Assembly: GCA_022736555.1 (NCBI GenBank)
Contig: DZCW01000001.1
Location: 62,001-126,000, forward strand
DNA: 64,000 bases
Reading direction: 5' to 3'
Source: Candidatus Saccharimonas sp.
GTDB taxonomy: Bacteria; Patescibacteriota; Saccharimonadia; Saccharimonadales; Saccharimonadaceae
Part shown: positions 1-8,559 of the stretch, in pieces
Layout: every line of letters starts with the position of its first letter
Numbering within the stretch: the stretch's first letter is position 1
Notes under the pieces: generated by a model
Told to the model about the DNA's origin: nothing
Seen by the model: the letters and a program-made list of their open reading frames with translations, nothing else
Databases searched by the model: none
Program-made: the position numbers and the translations under genes

Positions 1-60
1 TCAATTGACAGCTCAGATAGCAATATGCAAGTTAAATCTGGTGCATGCCCGGTAAACTAA
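1..60 (+). CDS. C-terminal fragment of an upstream gene (tentative)
   Basis: One plus-strand frame stays open from the window edge to a TAA at 58-60, giving 19 residues that end GACPVN. A second frame is also open for most of this stretch, so the reading is not secure. The residues do not resemble the end of prfB, a common neighbour of ftsE. They could be the tail of a small secreted or pilin-like protein, but that is a guess. Confidence 0.25.
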   Translation, partial: SIDSSDSNMQVKSGACPVN

Positions 61-94
61 AGTTGTTTAATGATCTTAAAACTTGAAATACTTA

Positions 95-103
95 TGCTAT
101 AAT
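95..103 (+). promoter_or_regulatory. Extended -10 promoter of ftsE
   Basis: TGC-TATAAT (TATAAT at 98-103) ends 9 nt before the ftsE ATG at 113. No well-spaced -35 is visible, as expected for an extended -10 promoter. The predicted transcript would have a leader of only a few nucleotides. Confidence 0.65.
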
Positions 104-112
104 TGATCAGGA

Positions 113-796
113 ATGATATTACTTGATCGAGTCACTAAATCCTACGGCAAGGATGCGAAACCGGCGATTGACCGTGTTAGTTTATTCATAGAACCACGCG
201 AATTCGTTATTCTGGTTGGGACTAGCGGTGCTGGTAAATCGACATTATTTAAATTATTAACCCGCGAAGAAAAACCAACTAGTGGCAAAATTGTTGTTGG
301 CGGAATTGATTACGACACATTAAAGGATAACAATATTCCGCTCCTTAGATGCAAAATCGGAGTTGTTTTCCAGGATTTTAAATTATTACCGCAACGTACG
401 GTGTTTGAGAATATTGCTTTTGCACTCGAGATCGCTGGCATGACGCGCCGTGAAATACGCAGTACTGTGCCAAAAGTTATCGAACTAGTTGGTCTAACGG
501 GTAAGGAAAAGCAATTTCCTCATCAATTATCGGGTGGTGAACGCCAACGTGTGGCGATCGCTAGGGCAGTAGTTCGTCAGCCTAAAATCCTGATTGCCGA
601 TGAGCCGACCGGAAACCTGGACCCTAAACACAGTTGGGATATTATTAGGTTACTAGAAAAGATTAATAAATACGGTACGACAGTCCTACTGACCACACAT
701 AATGCCGAGATAGTCGACAAGTTAAAACGTCGCGTTATTACACTTGACCACGGCACTATTACTAGTGATCAAGCGGTCGGGAGCTATAGACAATGA
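113..796 (+). CDS. ftsE: Cell division ATP-binding protein FtsE
   Basis: ATPase half of the FtsEX complex, which sits at the septum and activates periplasmic peptidoglycan hydrolases instead of transporting a substrate. The 227-residue protein has Walker A GTSGAGKST (36-44), a Q-loop near 87, signature LSGGERQ (139-145), Walker B ILIADEP (159-165) and an H-loop TTHN near 196. Length is normal for FtsE. The first ATG is used; it lies 9 nt after an extended -10 box and has little room for a ribosome site. The last codons overlap the ftsX start by 4 nt (ATGA), so translation is coupled. The gene opens a cluster with ftsX, a CHAP hydrolase and an S41 protease. Confidence 0.95.
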   Translation: MILLDRVTKSYGKDAKPAIDRVSLFIEPREFVILVGTSGAGKSTLFKLLTREEKPTSGKIVVGGIDYDTLKDNNIPLLRCKIGVVFQDFKLLPQRTVFENIAFALEIAGMTRREIRSTVPKVIELVGLTGKEKQFPHQLSGGERQRVAIARAVVRQPKILIADEPTGNLDPKHSWDIIRLLEKINKYGTTVLLTTHNAEIVDKLKRRVITLDHGTITSDQAVGSYRQ

Positions 797-1776
797 GCGC
801 CAAGAAAAAAGTTGATTCAAAAGTAGTATCCAGCCAAAAACGCTATAGGCGTCAGTTGCTGACATTTGCCCGTGTATTAAAATACGGGTTGGATAGTTTT
901 ATCAGGAATTCATGGCTGTCAGTGGCAGCCACTGCGGTAATGACGATCACACTGTTGATTATATTTACGACTTTTGTGGCGCAGAATATCCTAACTGATA
1001 CTATTGGCGATCTAAGAAACAAAGTCGATATGTCTATATATCTAAAAACTGATACGACCGACAAAGTAGGTAATGATTTGATAGCCGAACTCAAAAAGCT
1101 ATCGTCTGTTCGTTCTGTGACTTATATTAATGCGGCTAAAGCTCGCGAACAAGTAGCCCAAGCTAATAGTGGTGATTCTAGTGTCATTGCCGCCATTAAT
1201 GAGGCAACTAATAAAACTCCGGCTACACTCCGAGTAGTAGTAAGTGATATCAATAATACTACCCAACTAGAGCATTTCGTAAGTACCGATACTCTGCTAA
1301 AACAAAATATTAGCCCAGACTATAAACCGTCATTCGCTGGTGAGCGACGTAATACTATTCAGTCAATTGGTCGAGCAGTTAATTTTGCTCAAAAGGTCGG
1401 GATAGCTGCCGGTTTAGTATTTGTTATAATATCAGCGCTTATTATATTTAACACTATTAGAATGGCAATATTTAATCGCAAAGAGGAAATTCAGATGATG
1501 AAACTGATTGGGGCTAACCAATCATTTATACGTGGGCCGTTTTTGATAGAGGCAACTATATATGGTTTCATTGCGGCATTGATTGCTACCGGTGTTGGTT
1601 TGTTTGGATTATATAAATCATCAGCAACTCTGGCTAGCTATCAAATATCAGTACAGCCAACTATCGATTTAATAACACATGATATTGCCATTGTAATAGT
1701 TAGCATGATTGTGATTGGCGCGCTGATCGGTGTGGTCTCATCAATATTAGCAACCCGTAGATATTTAAAGCTGTAG
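793..1776 (+). CDS. ftsX: Cell division membrane protein FtsX
   Basis: Permease-like partner of FtsE that relays ATPase cycling to an extracellular wall hydrolase. The 327 residues show the FtsX plan: a cytoplasmic basic N-terminus, TM1 around 41-63, a large extracellular domain (about 65-200), then TM2 (202-220), TM3 (252-273) and TM4 (298-318). The stretch NRKEEIQMMKLIGA between TM2 and TM3 is the usual FtsX cytoplasmic signature. It starts inside the end of ftsE (ATGA overlap). The next gene encodes the coiled-coil CHAP protein expected to dock on the extracellular loop, as PcsB does in streptococci (known for that family; inferred here). Confidence 0.95.
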   Translation: MSAKKKVDSKVVSSQKRYRRQLLTFARVLKYGLDSFIRNSWLSVAATAVMTITLLIIFTTFVAQNILTDTIGDLRNKVDMSIYLKTDTTDKVGNDLIAELKKLSSVRSVTYINAAKAREQVAQANSGDSSVIAAINEATNKTPATLRVVVSDINNTTQLEHFVSTDTLLKQNISPDYKPSFAGERRNTIQSIGRAVNFAQKVGIAAGLVFVIISALIIFNTIRMAIFNRKEEIQMMKLIGANQSFIRGPFLIEATIYGFIAALIATGVGLFGLYKSSATLASYQISVQPTIDLITHDIAIVIVSMIVIGALIGVVSSILATRRYLKL

Positions 1777-1810
1777 TTAGGTATGGGTTTAATGTTTATC
1801 ATGATTATGG

Positions 1811-1816
1811 TAATAT
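1811..1816 (+). promoter_or_regulatory. Extended -10 box before the CHAP hydrolase gene
   Basis: TGG-TAATAT ends 10 nt before the ATG at 1827, so the hydrolase gene may also be transcribed separately from ftsEX with almost no leader. Confidence 0.5.
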
Positions 1817-1826
1817 CAGCATCAGT

Positions 1827-3017
1827 ATGAAACTGTGTAATATTAAACCAGCCTCAACCTCTATAACCACTAAGTTGGTGCTAGTTTTTATTAGTTTATT
1901 GATGGCAGTTATCACGCCTATACAGATGGTTCAGATAGCGCATGCCGATCAGTACGATGATCAAATTAGTACACTTCAGCAGAATATCGATGCCTATAAC
2001 GCTCAAGCCGCACAATTAGCTGCTCAAGCTAAAACGTTACAAGCAGCTATTGCTGAATTACAGAACCAATCGGCGGTTATTCAGACTCAAATCAATATTA
2101 GCCAAATTAAATACGACCAATTAGTGTCTAAGATTGCCGATACCGAAAAGCAAATCAAAGACAACCAGGATGCTTTAGGCACGGTTATTGCTAATATGTA
2201 TGTTGATGATCGGATTACGCCAATTGAAATGCTAGCAAGTAGCAAAAATATTGGTGATTATTTAGATAAACAAGAGTATAGCGCATCAGTTCGCAACCAA
2301 CTAGCCTCGACTATTAGTACGATCAAAAACTTAAAATCACAACTTGACAAACAAAAAGCTGATGTCGAATCAGTTTTAGAAAAACAAAAGGCTCAAAAAG
2401 CTGGTTTGGTAGCTAATCAAGAGCAACAGCAAAGTCTGCTAGACCAAACCAAAGGTCAAGAGGCCGAATATCAGCAGCTAGTCAGTAATAGCAGGCAAGA
2501 ACTAGCTAATACTGCTGCCAGACAGCGTGCTTATTATCAAAGCCTACTAAATAGTGGCGGTGGTAATTCTGGTGTTGTTGGCAGTTTTCAATACACCAAC
2601 TGGAGTGGCAATTCACCATGCGGTTCTGATGGATATCCATATTGTGGAGTGCAGGATAGCTATTCTGACCCATGGGCATTATATAATCGCGAATGTGTGA
2701 GCTATGTTGCTTGGGCCTTGTCTAGCCGGTTCGGTAGATACGTAGGCAGCTTTAATGGCTCTGGGAATGCTTATGAATGGCCTAGTAGTGCACCTAGGTA
2801 TAGCGGTGCTTACAGAGTCTCTAATCCACAACCAGGTGATGCCGTTGTATTGCCTATGATGGGTGACTTTTCACCGATCGGTCACTTGATGATAGTTGAA
2901 TCCGTCAGTGGCGGTTGGGTACATGTTAGCCAATATAATTTCTATGGTACGGGTGAATATAGCACTATGGATATTAAAACCTCCGGTGTTGTATTCCTAA
3001 GATTCCAATCTAAGTAA
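1827..3017 (+). CDS. Secreted coiled-coil CHAP peptidoglycan hydrolase (PcsB-like)
   Basis: Predicted septal peptidoglycan hydrolase controlled by FtsEX. The 396-residue protein has a Sec signal peptide with a hydrophobic core at 16-36 and an AHA/D cleavage site near 40. A long Gln/Ala/Lys-rich coiled coil follows (about 41-240), then a Gly/Ser linker and a C-terminal CHAP domain (about 260-396). The CHAP catalytic Cys is C290 (NRECVSYVAW) and the His is H353 (PIGHLMIVE). This is the architecture of PcsB/CwlO-type hydrolases, in which the coiled coil binds FtsX and blocks the active site until FtsE cycles. Position directly after ftsEX supports that pairing. The bond cleaved (amidase or endopeptidase) cannot be told from sequence. 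Confidence 0.88.
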   Translation: MKLCNIKPASTSITTKLVLVFISLLMAVITPIQMVQIAHADQYDDQISTLQQNIDAYNAQAAQLAAQAKTLQAAIAELQNQSAVIQTQINISQIKYDQLVSKIADTEKQIKDNQDALGTVIANMYVDDRITPIEMLASSKNIGDYLDKQEYSASVRNQLASTISTIKNLKSQLDKQKADVESVLEKQKAQKAGLVANQEQQQSLLDQTKGQEAEYQQLVSNSRQELANTAARQRAYYQSLLNSGGGNSGVVGSFQYTNWSGNSPCGSDGYPYCGVQDSYSDPWALYNRECVSYVAWALSSRFGRYVGSFNGSGNAYEWPSSAPRYSGAYRVSNPQPGDAVVLPMMGDFSPIGHLMIVESVSGGWVHVSQYNFYGTGEYSTMDIKTSGVVFLRFQSK

Positions 3018-3108
3018 TCTTTATAAAAGCACAAGATTTATGGCGTAACTTAAGGTTATTGCGCTATAATTGTACGATAATAGAAAAAAATTGTTGCGGA
3101 GTAGGGGA

Positions 3109-4341
3109 ATGATGACAGAGGGAACAACCAAAGTTACTGAACATGTAGCTAAACACCGAAGAGCCAAAAGACCTCTGGTGTCTAGCTTTTTATTTATCAT
3201 TATCGCAGTTACGGCGGCGCTGGGTTATGTCGCTGGTATGTACCATTATCAGATTGAAGCAGCTATTGGCCCAGTTTTCGGCTACAAGGCTCATTCGGGT
3301 AGTATAGATTTTAGTTCTTTGCAGCAAACTTATAATTCACTGGCGGCCAATTATGACGGCAAACTAGATACATCCAAGCTGATCCAAGGTGCCAACAATG
3401 GCTTAGTGGCGGCGGCGGGTGACGTTTATACTATTTATATGACTCCGACCGAATCGACTAGCTTTAATAATAGCTTGTCTGGCAATATTGGCGGCGGCAT
3501 AGGCGCCGAGATTGGCCTCAAAAATAACAAAATCACCGTCCTCAAAGTACTGGATAATAATCCAGCAAAAACAGCTGGTCTAGCAGCTAATGATATAGTG
3601 TTGGATATTAATGATCAATCGACCAGTGGCTGGACGGTCGATAAAGCCGTCGGTTCAATTCGCGGCGACAAGGGTACGACGGTCAAGCTAACTATACAAA
3701 GAGCTAGTGAAGTCAAAAATTACACAATCACCAGAGCGATAATAAGCAACCCTAGCGTTACTAGTAGCGTAGTTGATGGTGTTGGTACGATGACAATCAC
3801 TAGATTTGATACTGAAACGGGCAATTTAGCTAGAATTGCTGCTCAGGATTTCAAAAAACAATCCGTCAAAGCCGTTATTTTAGATCTTCGTAATAACGGT
3901 GGCGGTTATGTTGATGCTGCCAAGGATGTGGCTGGACTATGGCTAAACAACCGGGTCGTGGTTACCGAGAGAGTTGACGGTAAAATAAAAGACACACTGA
4001 GAACTGGCAATGATGCTATTCTATCTGGGATACCTACGGCCGTGTTGGTTAATGGCAATAGCGCTAGCGCAAGTGAGATAGTCGCAGGGGCTTTGCAGGA
4101 TCATGGCGCGGCTAAATTGGTTGGCGAAAAGACTTTTGGCAAAGGCAGTGTTCAGCAGCTATTATCGCTGACTGGCGGTGCTCAATTAAAAGTAACGATT
4201 GCTCGTTGGTATACACCAAATGGCAAAAATATTAACAAACAAGGCATAAGTCCGGATATCGCTGCTAGCCTAACTCAGACTGATTTTGATAATGGCATTG
4301 ATCCTCAATTTGATGCGGCCAAGAAGCTACTTGGATTATAG
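3109..4341 (+). CDS. S41-family C-terminal processing peptidase (PDZ protease)
   Basis: Membrane-anchored serine protease of the CtpA/Prc family, which trims or degrades extracytoplasmic proteins including wall hydrolases. An open frame extends upstream to a TTG at 3070, but the promoter TATAAT (3065-3070) overlaps that codon. I therefore place the start at ATG 3109, 7 nt after GGAG (3098-3101). The 410-residue product has one N-terminal TM (about 23-47), a PDZ domain (about 125-215) and the S41 core. The catalytic dyad is S320 (in GNSASASEI) and K345 (in TFGKGS), 25 residues apart as in the plant D1 protease. Its place after the CHAP hydrolase suggests it regulates hydrolase turnover (inference). 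Confidence 0.9.
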   Translation: MMTEGTTKVTEHVAKHRRAKRPLVSSFLFIIIAVTAALGYVAGMYHYQIEAAIGPVFGYKAHSGSIDFSSLQQTYNSLAANYDGKLDTSKLIQGANNGLVAAAGDVYTIYMTPTESTSFNNSLSGNIGGGIGAEIGLKNNKITVLKVLDNNPAKTAGLAANDIVLDINDQSTSGWTVDKAVGSIRGDKGTTVKLTIQRASEVKNYTITRAIISNPSVTSSVVDGVGTMTITRFDTETGNLARIAAQDFKKQSVKAVILDLRNNGGGYVDAAKDVAGLWLNNRVVVTERVDGKIKDTLRTGNDAILSGIPTAVLVNGNSASASEIVAGALQDHGAAKLVGEKTFGKGSVQQLLSLTGGAQLKVTIARWYTPNGKNINKQGISPDIAASLTQTDFDNGIDPQFDAAKKLLGL

Positions 4342-4383
4342 CGCTTGTGTTATTGTGGCGTAATGTAGTAATATAGGATCAAT

Positions 4384-4782
4384 ATGGATACTAAAAAGAA
4401 AATTTTACTCGTAGAAGATGATGCTGCGCTATCTGGGGTTTATAAATCTCGCCTAGAGATGGAAGGTTTTGAAATACGTGAAGTTGATAATGGAGAACAA
4501 GCCTTGTCTGCGGCTCTTGATTTCAAGCCCGACTTAATCTTGCTAGATGCTATGATGCCAAAAATTAGTGGGTTCGACGTACTGGACATCCTTCGTAACA
4601 CCACTGAGACGGCCAACGTTCGTATTATTATGTTAACTGCTCTTAGCCAGCCTAAGGACAAGGAACGCGCTGAATCATTGGGCGTTGATGATTATCTAGT
4701 TAAGTCACAAGTTGTAATCGGTGATGTTGTTGAGCGTGTTAAATATCACTTAGGTATGCTAGATACTCCACAGGAAAATTAA
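4384..4782 (+). CDS. Receiver-only response regulator
   Basis: A 132-residue stand-alone REC domain. The acidic pocket (ED near 11-12), the phospho-acceptor D55 (LILLDAMMP), T near 85 (IMLTALS) and K near 106 (YLVKSQ) are all present. There is no DNA-binding or enzymatic output domain, so it acts through protein contacts or phosphotransfer (inference). No kinase gene is adjacent. The sequence closely resembles the REC domain encoded at 39692-40516, including the unusual YLVKSQV segment, so the two may share a kinase or are recent paralogs. A TATAGG/TAATAT -10-like box lies 6-9 nt before the ATG. It is the last plus-strand gene before a bidirectional terminator. Confidence 0.88.
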   Translation: MDTKKKILLVEDDAALSGVYKSRLEMEGFEIREVDNGEQALSAALDFKPDLILLDAMMPKISGFDVLDILRNTTETANVRIIMLTALSQPKDKERAESLGVDDYLVKSQVVIGDVVERVKYHLGMLDTPQEN

Positions 4783-4797
4783 GATCGTTTAGTTAAA

Positions 4798-4834
4798 TAA
4801 AATATAGCGCCAAGTTTGGCGCTATATTTTTGTG
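4798..4834. terminator. Bidirectional intrinsic terminator
   Basis: A 14-bp inverted repeat (AAAATATAGCGCCA and its complement) around a short loop, with T-runs on both flanks. It sits between the convergent response-regulator gene (plus) and rpmA (minus) and can end transcription from both. Confidence 0.85.
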
Positions 4835-4846
4835 AGGCTGTGTTTA

Positions 4847-5119
4847 TTATTGAACTACGACTTGGGTGCGAGGTGTAGTTTTGCCAGTAAAGCGGCTTTT
4901 GCGAACTTTACTAAAACTAACGATACCGTCAATAGCAGCGTGGATAGTAAAATCACGGCTAATAAATGTGCCAGGTCCAGATAACTTAGTTGAGCCGGTT
5001 TGGCGTACTAAAACTTCGCCAGTGCGAACTTTTTGACCACCAAATCGTTTAACACCAAGTCTTTGACCGGCGTTATTGCGATTATTTTTTGATGTTCCGC
5101 CTGCTTTAACGTGTGACAT
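4847..5119 (-). CDS. rpmA: 50S ribosomal protein L27
   Basis: Small basic protein of the large subunit whose N-terminus reaches toward the peptidyl transferase centre. The 90 residues contain the family core QRLGVKRFGGQ and the VRQTGSTKLSGPGTF segment. The N-terminus (MSHVKAGGTS) starts directly as the mature form, without the cleaved extension of Firmicutes L27. Unlike most genes here it has a proper leader: AAGGAG lies 8 nt before the ATG, and a -35/-10 promoter lies about 40-65 nt upstream. rplU (L21), the usual neighbour, is absent from the window. Confidence 0.97.
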   Translation of the reverse strand: MSHVKAGGTSKNNRNNAGQRLGVKRFGGQKVRTGEVLVRQTGSTKLSGPGTFISRDFTIHAAIDGIVSFSKVRKSRFTGKTTPRTQVVVQ

Positions 5120-5156
5120 GGAAAACTCCTTGAACTTTTATAACAAAATCTAATCG

Positions 5157-5185
5157 ATTGTAACAAAAACAGGGGATAACGTCAA
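5157..5185 (-). promoter_or_regulatory. rpmA promoter (TTGACG-N17-TACAAT)
   Basis: On the minus strand TTGACG (5180-5185) and TACAAT (5157-5162) are separated by exactly 17 nt. The start point would fall near 5150, giving a leader of about 30 nt with a Shine-Dalgarno sequence. It lies just after the stop codon of the methyltransferase gene, so rpmA need not depend on read-through. Confidence 0.75.
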
Positions 5186-5188
5186 GGG

Positions 5189-6391
5189 TTACATCCTGGT
5201 GAGTACTAATAATTCACGAGCAACGATTTGATCGGCGCGATAATATAGTAGATCATTTTGTGATATGTTGGTGAATTCGTGTGGTTTATATCCCAAACGA
5301 GCAATTGTTGCGATTAATGGTAGGTGTGTGAATTGTCCAGTTTTGTCACGCCAAGCTGGGACGGCAATGCATAGTGGAGTGCCGGGTGTGATTTGGCTGC
5401 CCAAGTTTTTTAAAAATTCAGTGATAATATGGTTACAATTATCCCGAACCTCGACTAATTTGGCGGGGGATGGTGGGGCGCTAAAAGGTTGCCCAAGGTA
5501 TGTTTCACTAACTATCACATCAATCGGCTGGCGCCATTTTGCGTTCAAGGCATCATCTTCGTGCAGATACCAATCGAATTGAGCATGATATTTATCGGCT
5601 AGCCAGTTTAGATTATCGCGACTATAGCGTATCATTTTTTCTGACAGGTCAGATCCATAGGCTGAATATCCCATTAGTAAAGCTTCTTGCAGAATAACAC
5701 CTGTGCCGCAAAAAGGATCTAAAACTACCAAAGGTTGTTCGCTTGAGCATGGGGTTTTACTGGATATTTTGCTATATCCACCAACTGCCAGATTTAGCAT
5801 TATTTGAGCTAATTTTGGCGGTAGCATGCCTACGAAAGCATCGCGCTTGGGACGTTCTTGATCGCGATTAGCATAGGCGGTGATATTTTGCGATCCAGTA
5901 CTCTCGGCTATGATGGTTTTACCATTACTTGCGACGGCGACTATTATTTCGACCTTGTTTTGGCTGAGGCCTAATTTATTATGGTGGCTAGTGGCACTAC
6001 TGAGAGCCGGCTCGGTATTGGGTATTAGACGTAAACTAACGCCGGTCTTTTTTAGTTTTTGTTTTAATATAATTCCCGTTTTTTGGACTTCACGGGCATT
6101 AACATTGGGGCCATAGGCGCTAATTCCTAAAGTGATTTTTCCATCAAAGGTCGACCATTGGTCTGTGTAGTGCTTGACTATTTTCTGGCTAATTTGAAAC
6201 CAGTTATTGCTTGGTAGCTCAGCTATGATTTTGCCAGCTTTAGGAACTCCACCAAATTTTTGGACATCAAAAAAATCACAGTCAACTACGGCAAATTGAG
6301 ATGAGATTACCTTCACGTTATTGCCGCCGAATACCATTTCAAGTTCAGCAATACCGATTGCTGGTTGTCTGCCTAACATTGTTATATACAT
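5189..6391 (-). CDS. Trm11-like RNA methyltransferase
   Basis: Predicted SAM-dependent tRNA guanosine N2-methyltransferase of the Trm11/UPF0020 (THUMP plus Rossmann) group. The N-terminal half (1-200) is variable, as in THUMP-type RNA-binding regions. The C-terminal half holds motif I DPFCGTGVILQEALLMG with GSDLSEKMI after it. The expected D/NPPY catalytic motif is replaced by VSETYLGQP, a variant I associate with archaeal and CPR Trm11-like proteins (memory, not checked). Length is 400 residues. TATAAT on the minus strand (6398-6403) ends 6 nt before the ATG, so the mRNA is probably leaderless. Divergent from the flippase-like gene. The exact tRNA position modified is unknown. Confidence 0.75.
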   Translation of the reverse strand: MYITMLGRQPAIGIAELEMVFGGNNVKVISSQFAVVDCDFFDVQKFGGVPKAGKIIAELPSNNWFQISQKIVKHYTDQWSTFDGKITLGISAYGPNVNAREVQKTGIILKQKLKKTGVSLRLIPNTEPALSSATSHHNKLGLSQNKVEIIVAVASNGKTIIAESTGSQNITAYANRDQERPKRDAFVGMLPPKLAQIMLNLAVGGYSKISSKTPCSSEQPLVVLDPFCGTGVILQEALLMGYSAYGSDLSEKMIRYSRDNLNWLADKYHAQFDWYLHEDDALNAKWRQPIDVIVSETYLGQPFSAPPSPAKLVEVRDNCNHIITEFLKNLGSQITPGTPLCIAVPAWRDKTGQFTHLPLIATIARLGYKPHEFTNISQNDLLYYRADQIVARELLVLTRM

Positions 6392-6397
6392 AACTCT

Positions 6398-6403
6398 ATT
6401 ATA
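6398..6403 (-). promoter_or_regulatory. -10 box giving a leaderless transcript
   Basis: Minus-strand TATAAT with only 6 nt to the ATG at 6391. Normal initiation 6-7 nt downstream of a -10 hexamer would place +1 on the start codon. Confidence 0.65.
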
Positions 6404-6427
6404 CGTGGTAGTGGCGTTTTTAGGTGC

Positions 6428-6433
6428 TATAAT
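6428..6433 (+). promoter_or_regulatory. Extended -10 (TGC-TATAAT) of the flippase-like gene
   Basis: The hexamer ends 10 nt before the ATG at 6444. It is back-to-back with the minus-strand -10 box at 6398-6403, so two divergent near-leaderless promoters fit in about 50 bp. Confidence 0.6.
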
Positions 6434-6443
6434 TATGTGAGTT

Positions 6444-7475
6444 ATGAAATTTCGTACTTGGTTGAATGTTATAACGGTTTTCTTGCTGGCTCTGGTAGTC
6501 TTTTTTGGTTGGGAAGAAATTGTTAGGGCGTGGGCGATAGTCGGTGATGCTAATCTGTTTATTTTGGCTATTATGATACCTGTTCAAATATTTGATTATT
6601 ATGCTGTTGGCGAAGTAATTTTTTCATATTTACGGTCAAAGGGTAACTTAAAGGATACGTCGCGTTGGCAGATGGCACGAATGGCGTTAGAACTTAATTT
6701 TGTAAATCATATATTACCTAGTGGCGGTGCTGCCGGCTTTTCGTATTTGGGCTGGGTCTTGAAACGTCATGGGGTTAGTGCGGGTAGAGCGACTATGGCT
6801 CAGATCATTCGTTTTTCGTTATCATTTATAAGCTTTGTAGCGATATTAGTGCTAGCGGTTTTATTCTTGTTTTTCGATCAAAAAATCAATAAATTTACGG
6901 TTATCATTAGCGCCGTATTGGTGGTGGCGGTGATTATTGGGGTTATTTTGATGATCTACGTTATTGGCAATCGAAGTAGATTAACTAAGTTTGCTGGTTG
7001 GCTGACTCATACTGTTAATAGGGTTGTTTTTAGGTTTACACGAGGTAAAAAACGACAGGTTGTGAAGTTAGAAATTGTAGAGAACTTTTTTGGCGATCTT
7101 CACCAAGATTATCTTGAAATACGTCGTGAGAAAAAAATATTAATTAAGCCTTTATTGTGGGTTATAGTAGACCATATTCTAGATGTTGGTTTAATATTGA
7201 TTGCATTCTTGGCGTTAGGTTTTTGGGTCAATCCGGCAATGTTATTTATAGCATTTGGACTATCGTCGATCGTTAGTGTTTTTTCGGGCACACTAGGCGG
7301 AACTGGTGTCTACGAAGCTATTATGGTGGCGTTCTTAGCTTCGGCTGGGACTGAGCCAGGCATTGCTATTGCGGGTACTTTATTGGCGCGAGTAATATTG
7401 CTAGCCGGTACTATATTGTTCGGTTTTGTATTTTATCAATTAACCTTGAGTAAATATGGAAAAGCTAAACACTAA
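6444..7475 (+). CDS. Flippase-like integral membrane protein (UPF0104/LPG synthase TM-domain family)
   Basis: The 343-residue polytopic protein resembles the lysylphosphatidylglycerol synthetase transmembrane domain family (UPF0104, PF03706), here without a soluble catalytic domain. About seven to eight hydrophobic helices are visible. The family's conserved segment is ELNFVNHILPSGGAAGFSYL (near 90-110), with GGTGVYEAIM towards the C-terminus. Stand-alone members are predicted lipid or polyprenyl-glycan flippases (family knowledge; substrate unknown). The end overlaps xseA by 20 nt, suggesting a shared transcript without an obvious functional link. Confidence 0.75.
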   Translation: MKFRTWLNVITVFLLALVVFFGWEEIVRAWAIVGDANLFILAIMIPVQIFDYYAVGEVIFSYLRSKGNLKDTSRWQMARMALELNFVNHILPSGGAAGFSYLGWVLKRHGVSAGRATMAQIIRFSLSFISFVAILVLAVLFLFFDQKINKFTVIISAVLVVAVIIGVILMIYVIGNRSRLTKFAGWLTHTVNRVVFRFTRGKKRQVVKLEIVENFFGDLHQDYLEIRREKKILIKPLLWVIVDHILDVGLILIAFLALGFWVNPAMLFIAFGLSSIVSVFSGTLGGTGVYEAIMVAFLASAGTEPGIAIAGTLLARVILLAGTILFGFVFYQLTLSKYGKAKH

Positions 7476-8559
7476 ACCTGTCTTTAGCGTTAGTGATTTT
7501 ATCGCTGTCGTTAATCAAACGCTAGAATATGCTTATCAAAGTGTCGAGGTTGAGGGCGAGGTTGCTAGTTTTAAAGTTAGCCATGATAAATTCGTTTTCT
7601 TTGATATCAAGGATGGCAATAGTAGTATCGGCTGTTTTATGACCGTTTGGCAGCTACGCGTGCCTATACAGGATGGTATGAAGGTTATTGTATCGGCTGT
7701 TCCAAAATTAACTCAGTGGGGTAAATTTAGCCTAACGGTAAAATCCGTTCGCCCAAGCGGCGAGGGCGCCTTGAAAAAGAGCTTTGAGTTATTGAAATCT
7801 AAATTAGACGGCGAGGGTTTGTTCGCAATTGAACGTAAAAGGCAATTACCGACCATACCAAAACACATTGCGGTCATTAGCAGTATACAAGCAGCTGGTT
7901 ATGCGGATTTTATAAAGATCCTAAATGATCGGTGGGGCGGGATATCGATTGATGTTGCGAATGTGCAGGTTCAGGGAACTAGTGCGCCAGATCAGATAAT
8001 TAATGCTATAAATTATTTCAATCAACAAGAAAACTTGCCGGAAGTAATTGTAATTATTCGTGGTGGTGGTAGTGCCGATGATTTGGCGGTGTTTAATGAC
8101 GAACCATTAGTTAGGGCAATTGCTAGTAGCCGCATACCAACACTCACTGGTATTGGTCATGAAACTGACGAAAGTCTAGCTGATTTAGTGGTGGATATTA
8201 GGGCCGTAACGCCTAGTAATGCCGCCCAAATCTTAGTTCCAGACAAGGCCGAGATAATTAGGGCGGCTTATTCCCGTGTTAATTCGCTTTTGCCGCGAAT
8301 ATCACAACTAATTAATCAACAAAAGCAGTCAATTGATAGTCTACTAATTAAAGCATTAGATTCAATTAATACGGCAGTTAATGACCAGATACAAAAAATA
8401 TCCAATCTAAGGGGCGTACTAGCACAGTTAGATCCTAGCGTGGTGTTAGCGAGGGGCTACGCTCTAATTAGGGGTAATATATCTATTGGATCGGTTATTG
8501 AGGTAGAGACAAATAAAGTTATAATTAATGCAGAGGTAAAAAATGTCGTCAGCAAATAA
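7456..8559 (+). CDS. xseA: Exodeoxyribonuclease VII large subunit
   Basis: Catalytic subunit of exonuclease VII, which degrades single-stranded DNA during repair and recombination. The N-terminal OB-fold (about 5-100; EVASFKVSHDKFVFFDIKD) is followed by the nuclease domain with IAVISSIQAAGYADF, the IIRGGGSADDL core and GIGHETDESLADLVVDIRAVTPS. At 367 residues it is shorter than typical XseA (about 400-450), mostly in the C-terminal coiled coil that binds XseB. The start lies inside the end of the upstream membrane-protein gene, and the end overlaps xseB by 17 nt, a tight coupled operon. Confidence 0.93.
   Translation: MEKLNTKPVFSVSDFIAVVNQTLEYAYQSVEVEGEVASFKVSHDKFVFFDIKDGNSSIGCFMTVWQLRVPIQDGMKVIVSAVPKLTQWGKFSLTVKSVRPSGEGALKKSFELLKSKLDGEGLFAIERKRQLPTIPKHIAVISSIQAAGYADFIKILNDRWGGISIDVANVQVQGTSAPDQIINAINYFNQQENLPEVIVIIRGGGSADDLAVFNDEPLVRAIASSRIPTLTGIGHETDESLADLVVDIRAVTPSNAAQILVPDKAEIIRAAYSRVNSLLPRISQLINQQKQSIDSLLIKALDSINTAVNDQIQKISNLRGVLAQLDPSVVLARGYALIRGNISIGSVIEVETNKVIINAEVKNVVSK

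Noticed and set aside
3070-3108. Upstream TTG start for the S41 protease
   Set aside because: The codon overlaps the TATAAT box and would lie upstream of the likely transcription start; GGAG and ATG at 3109 fit better.
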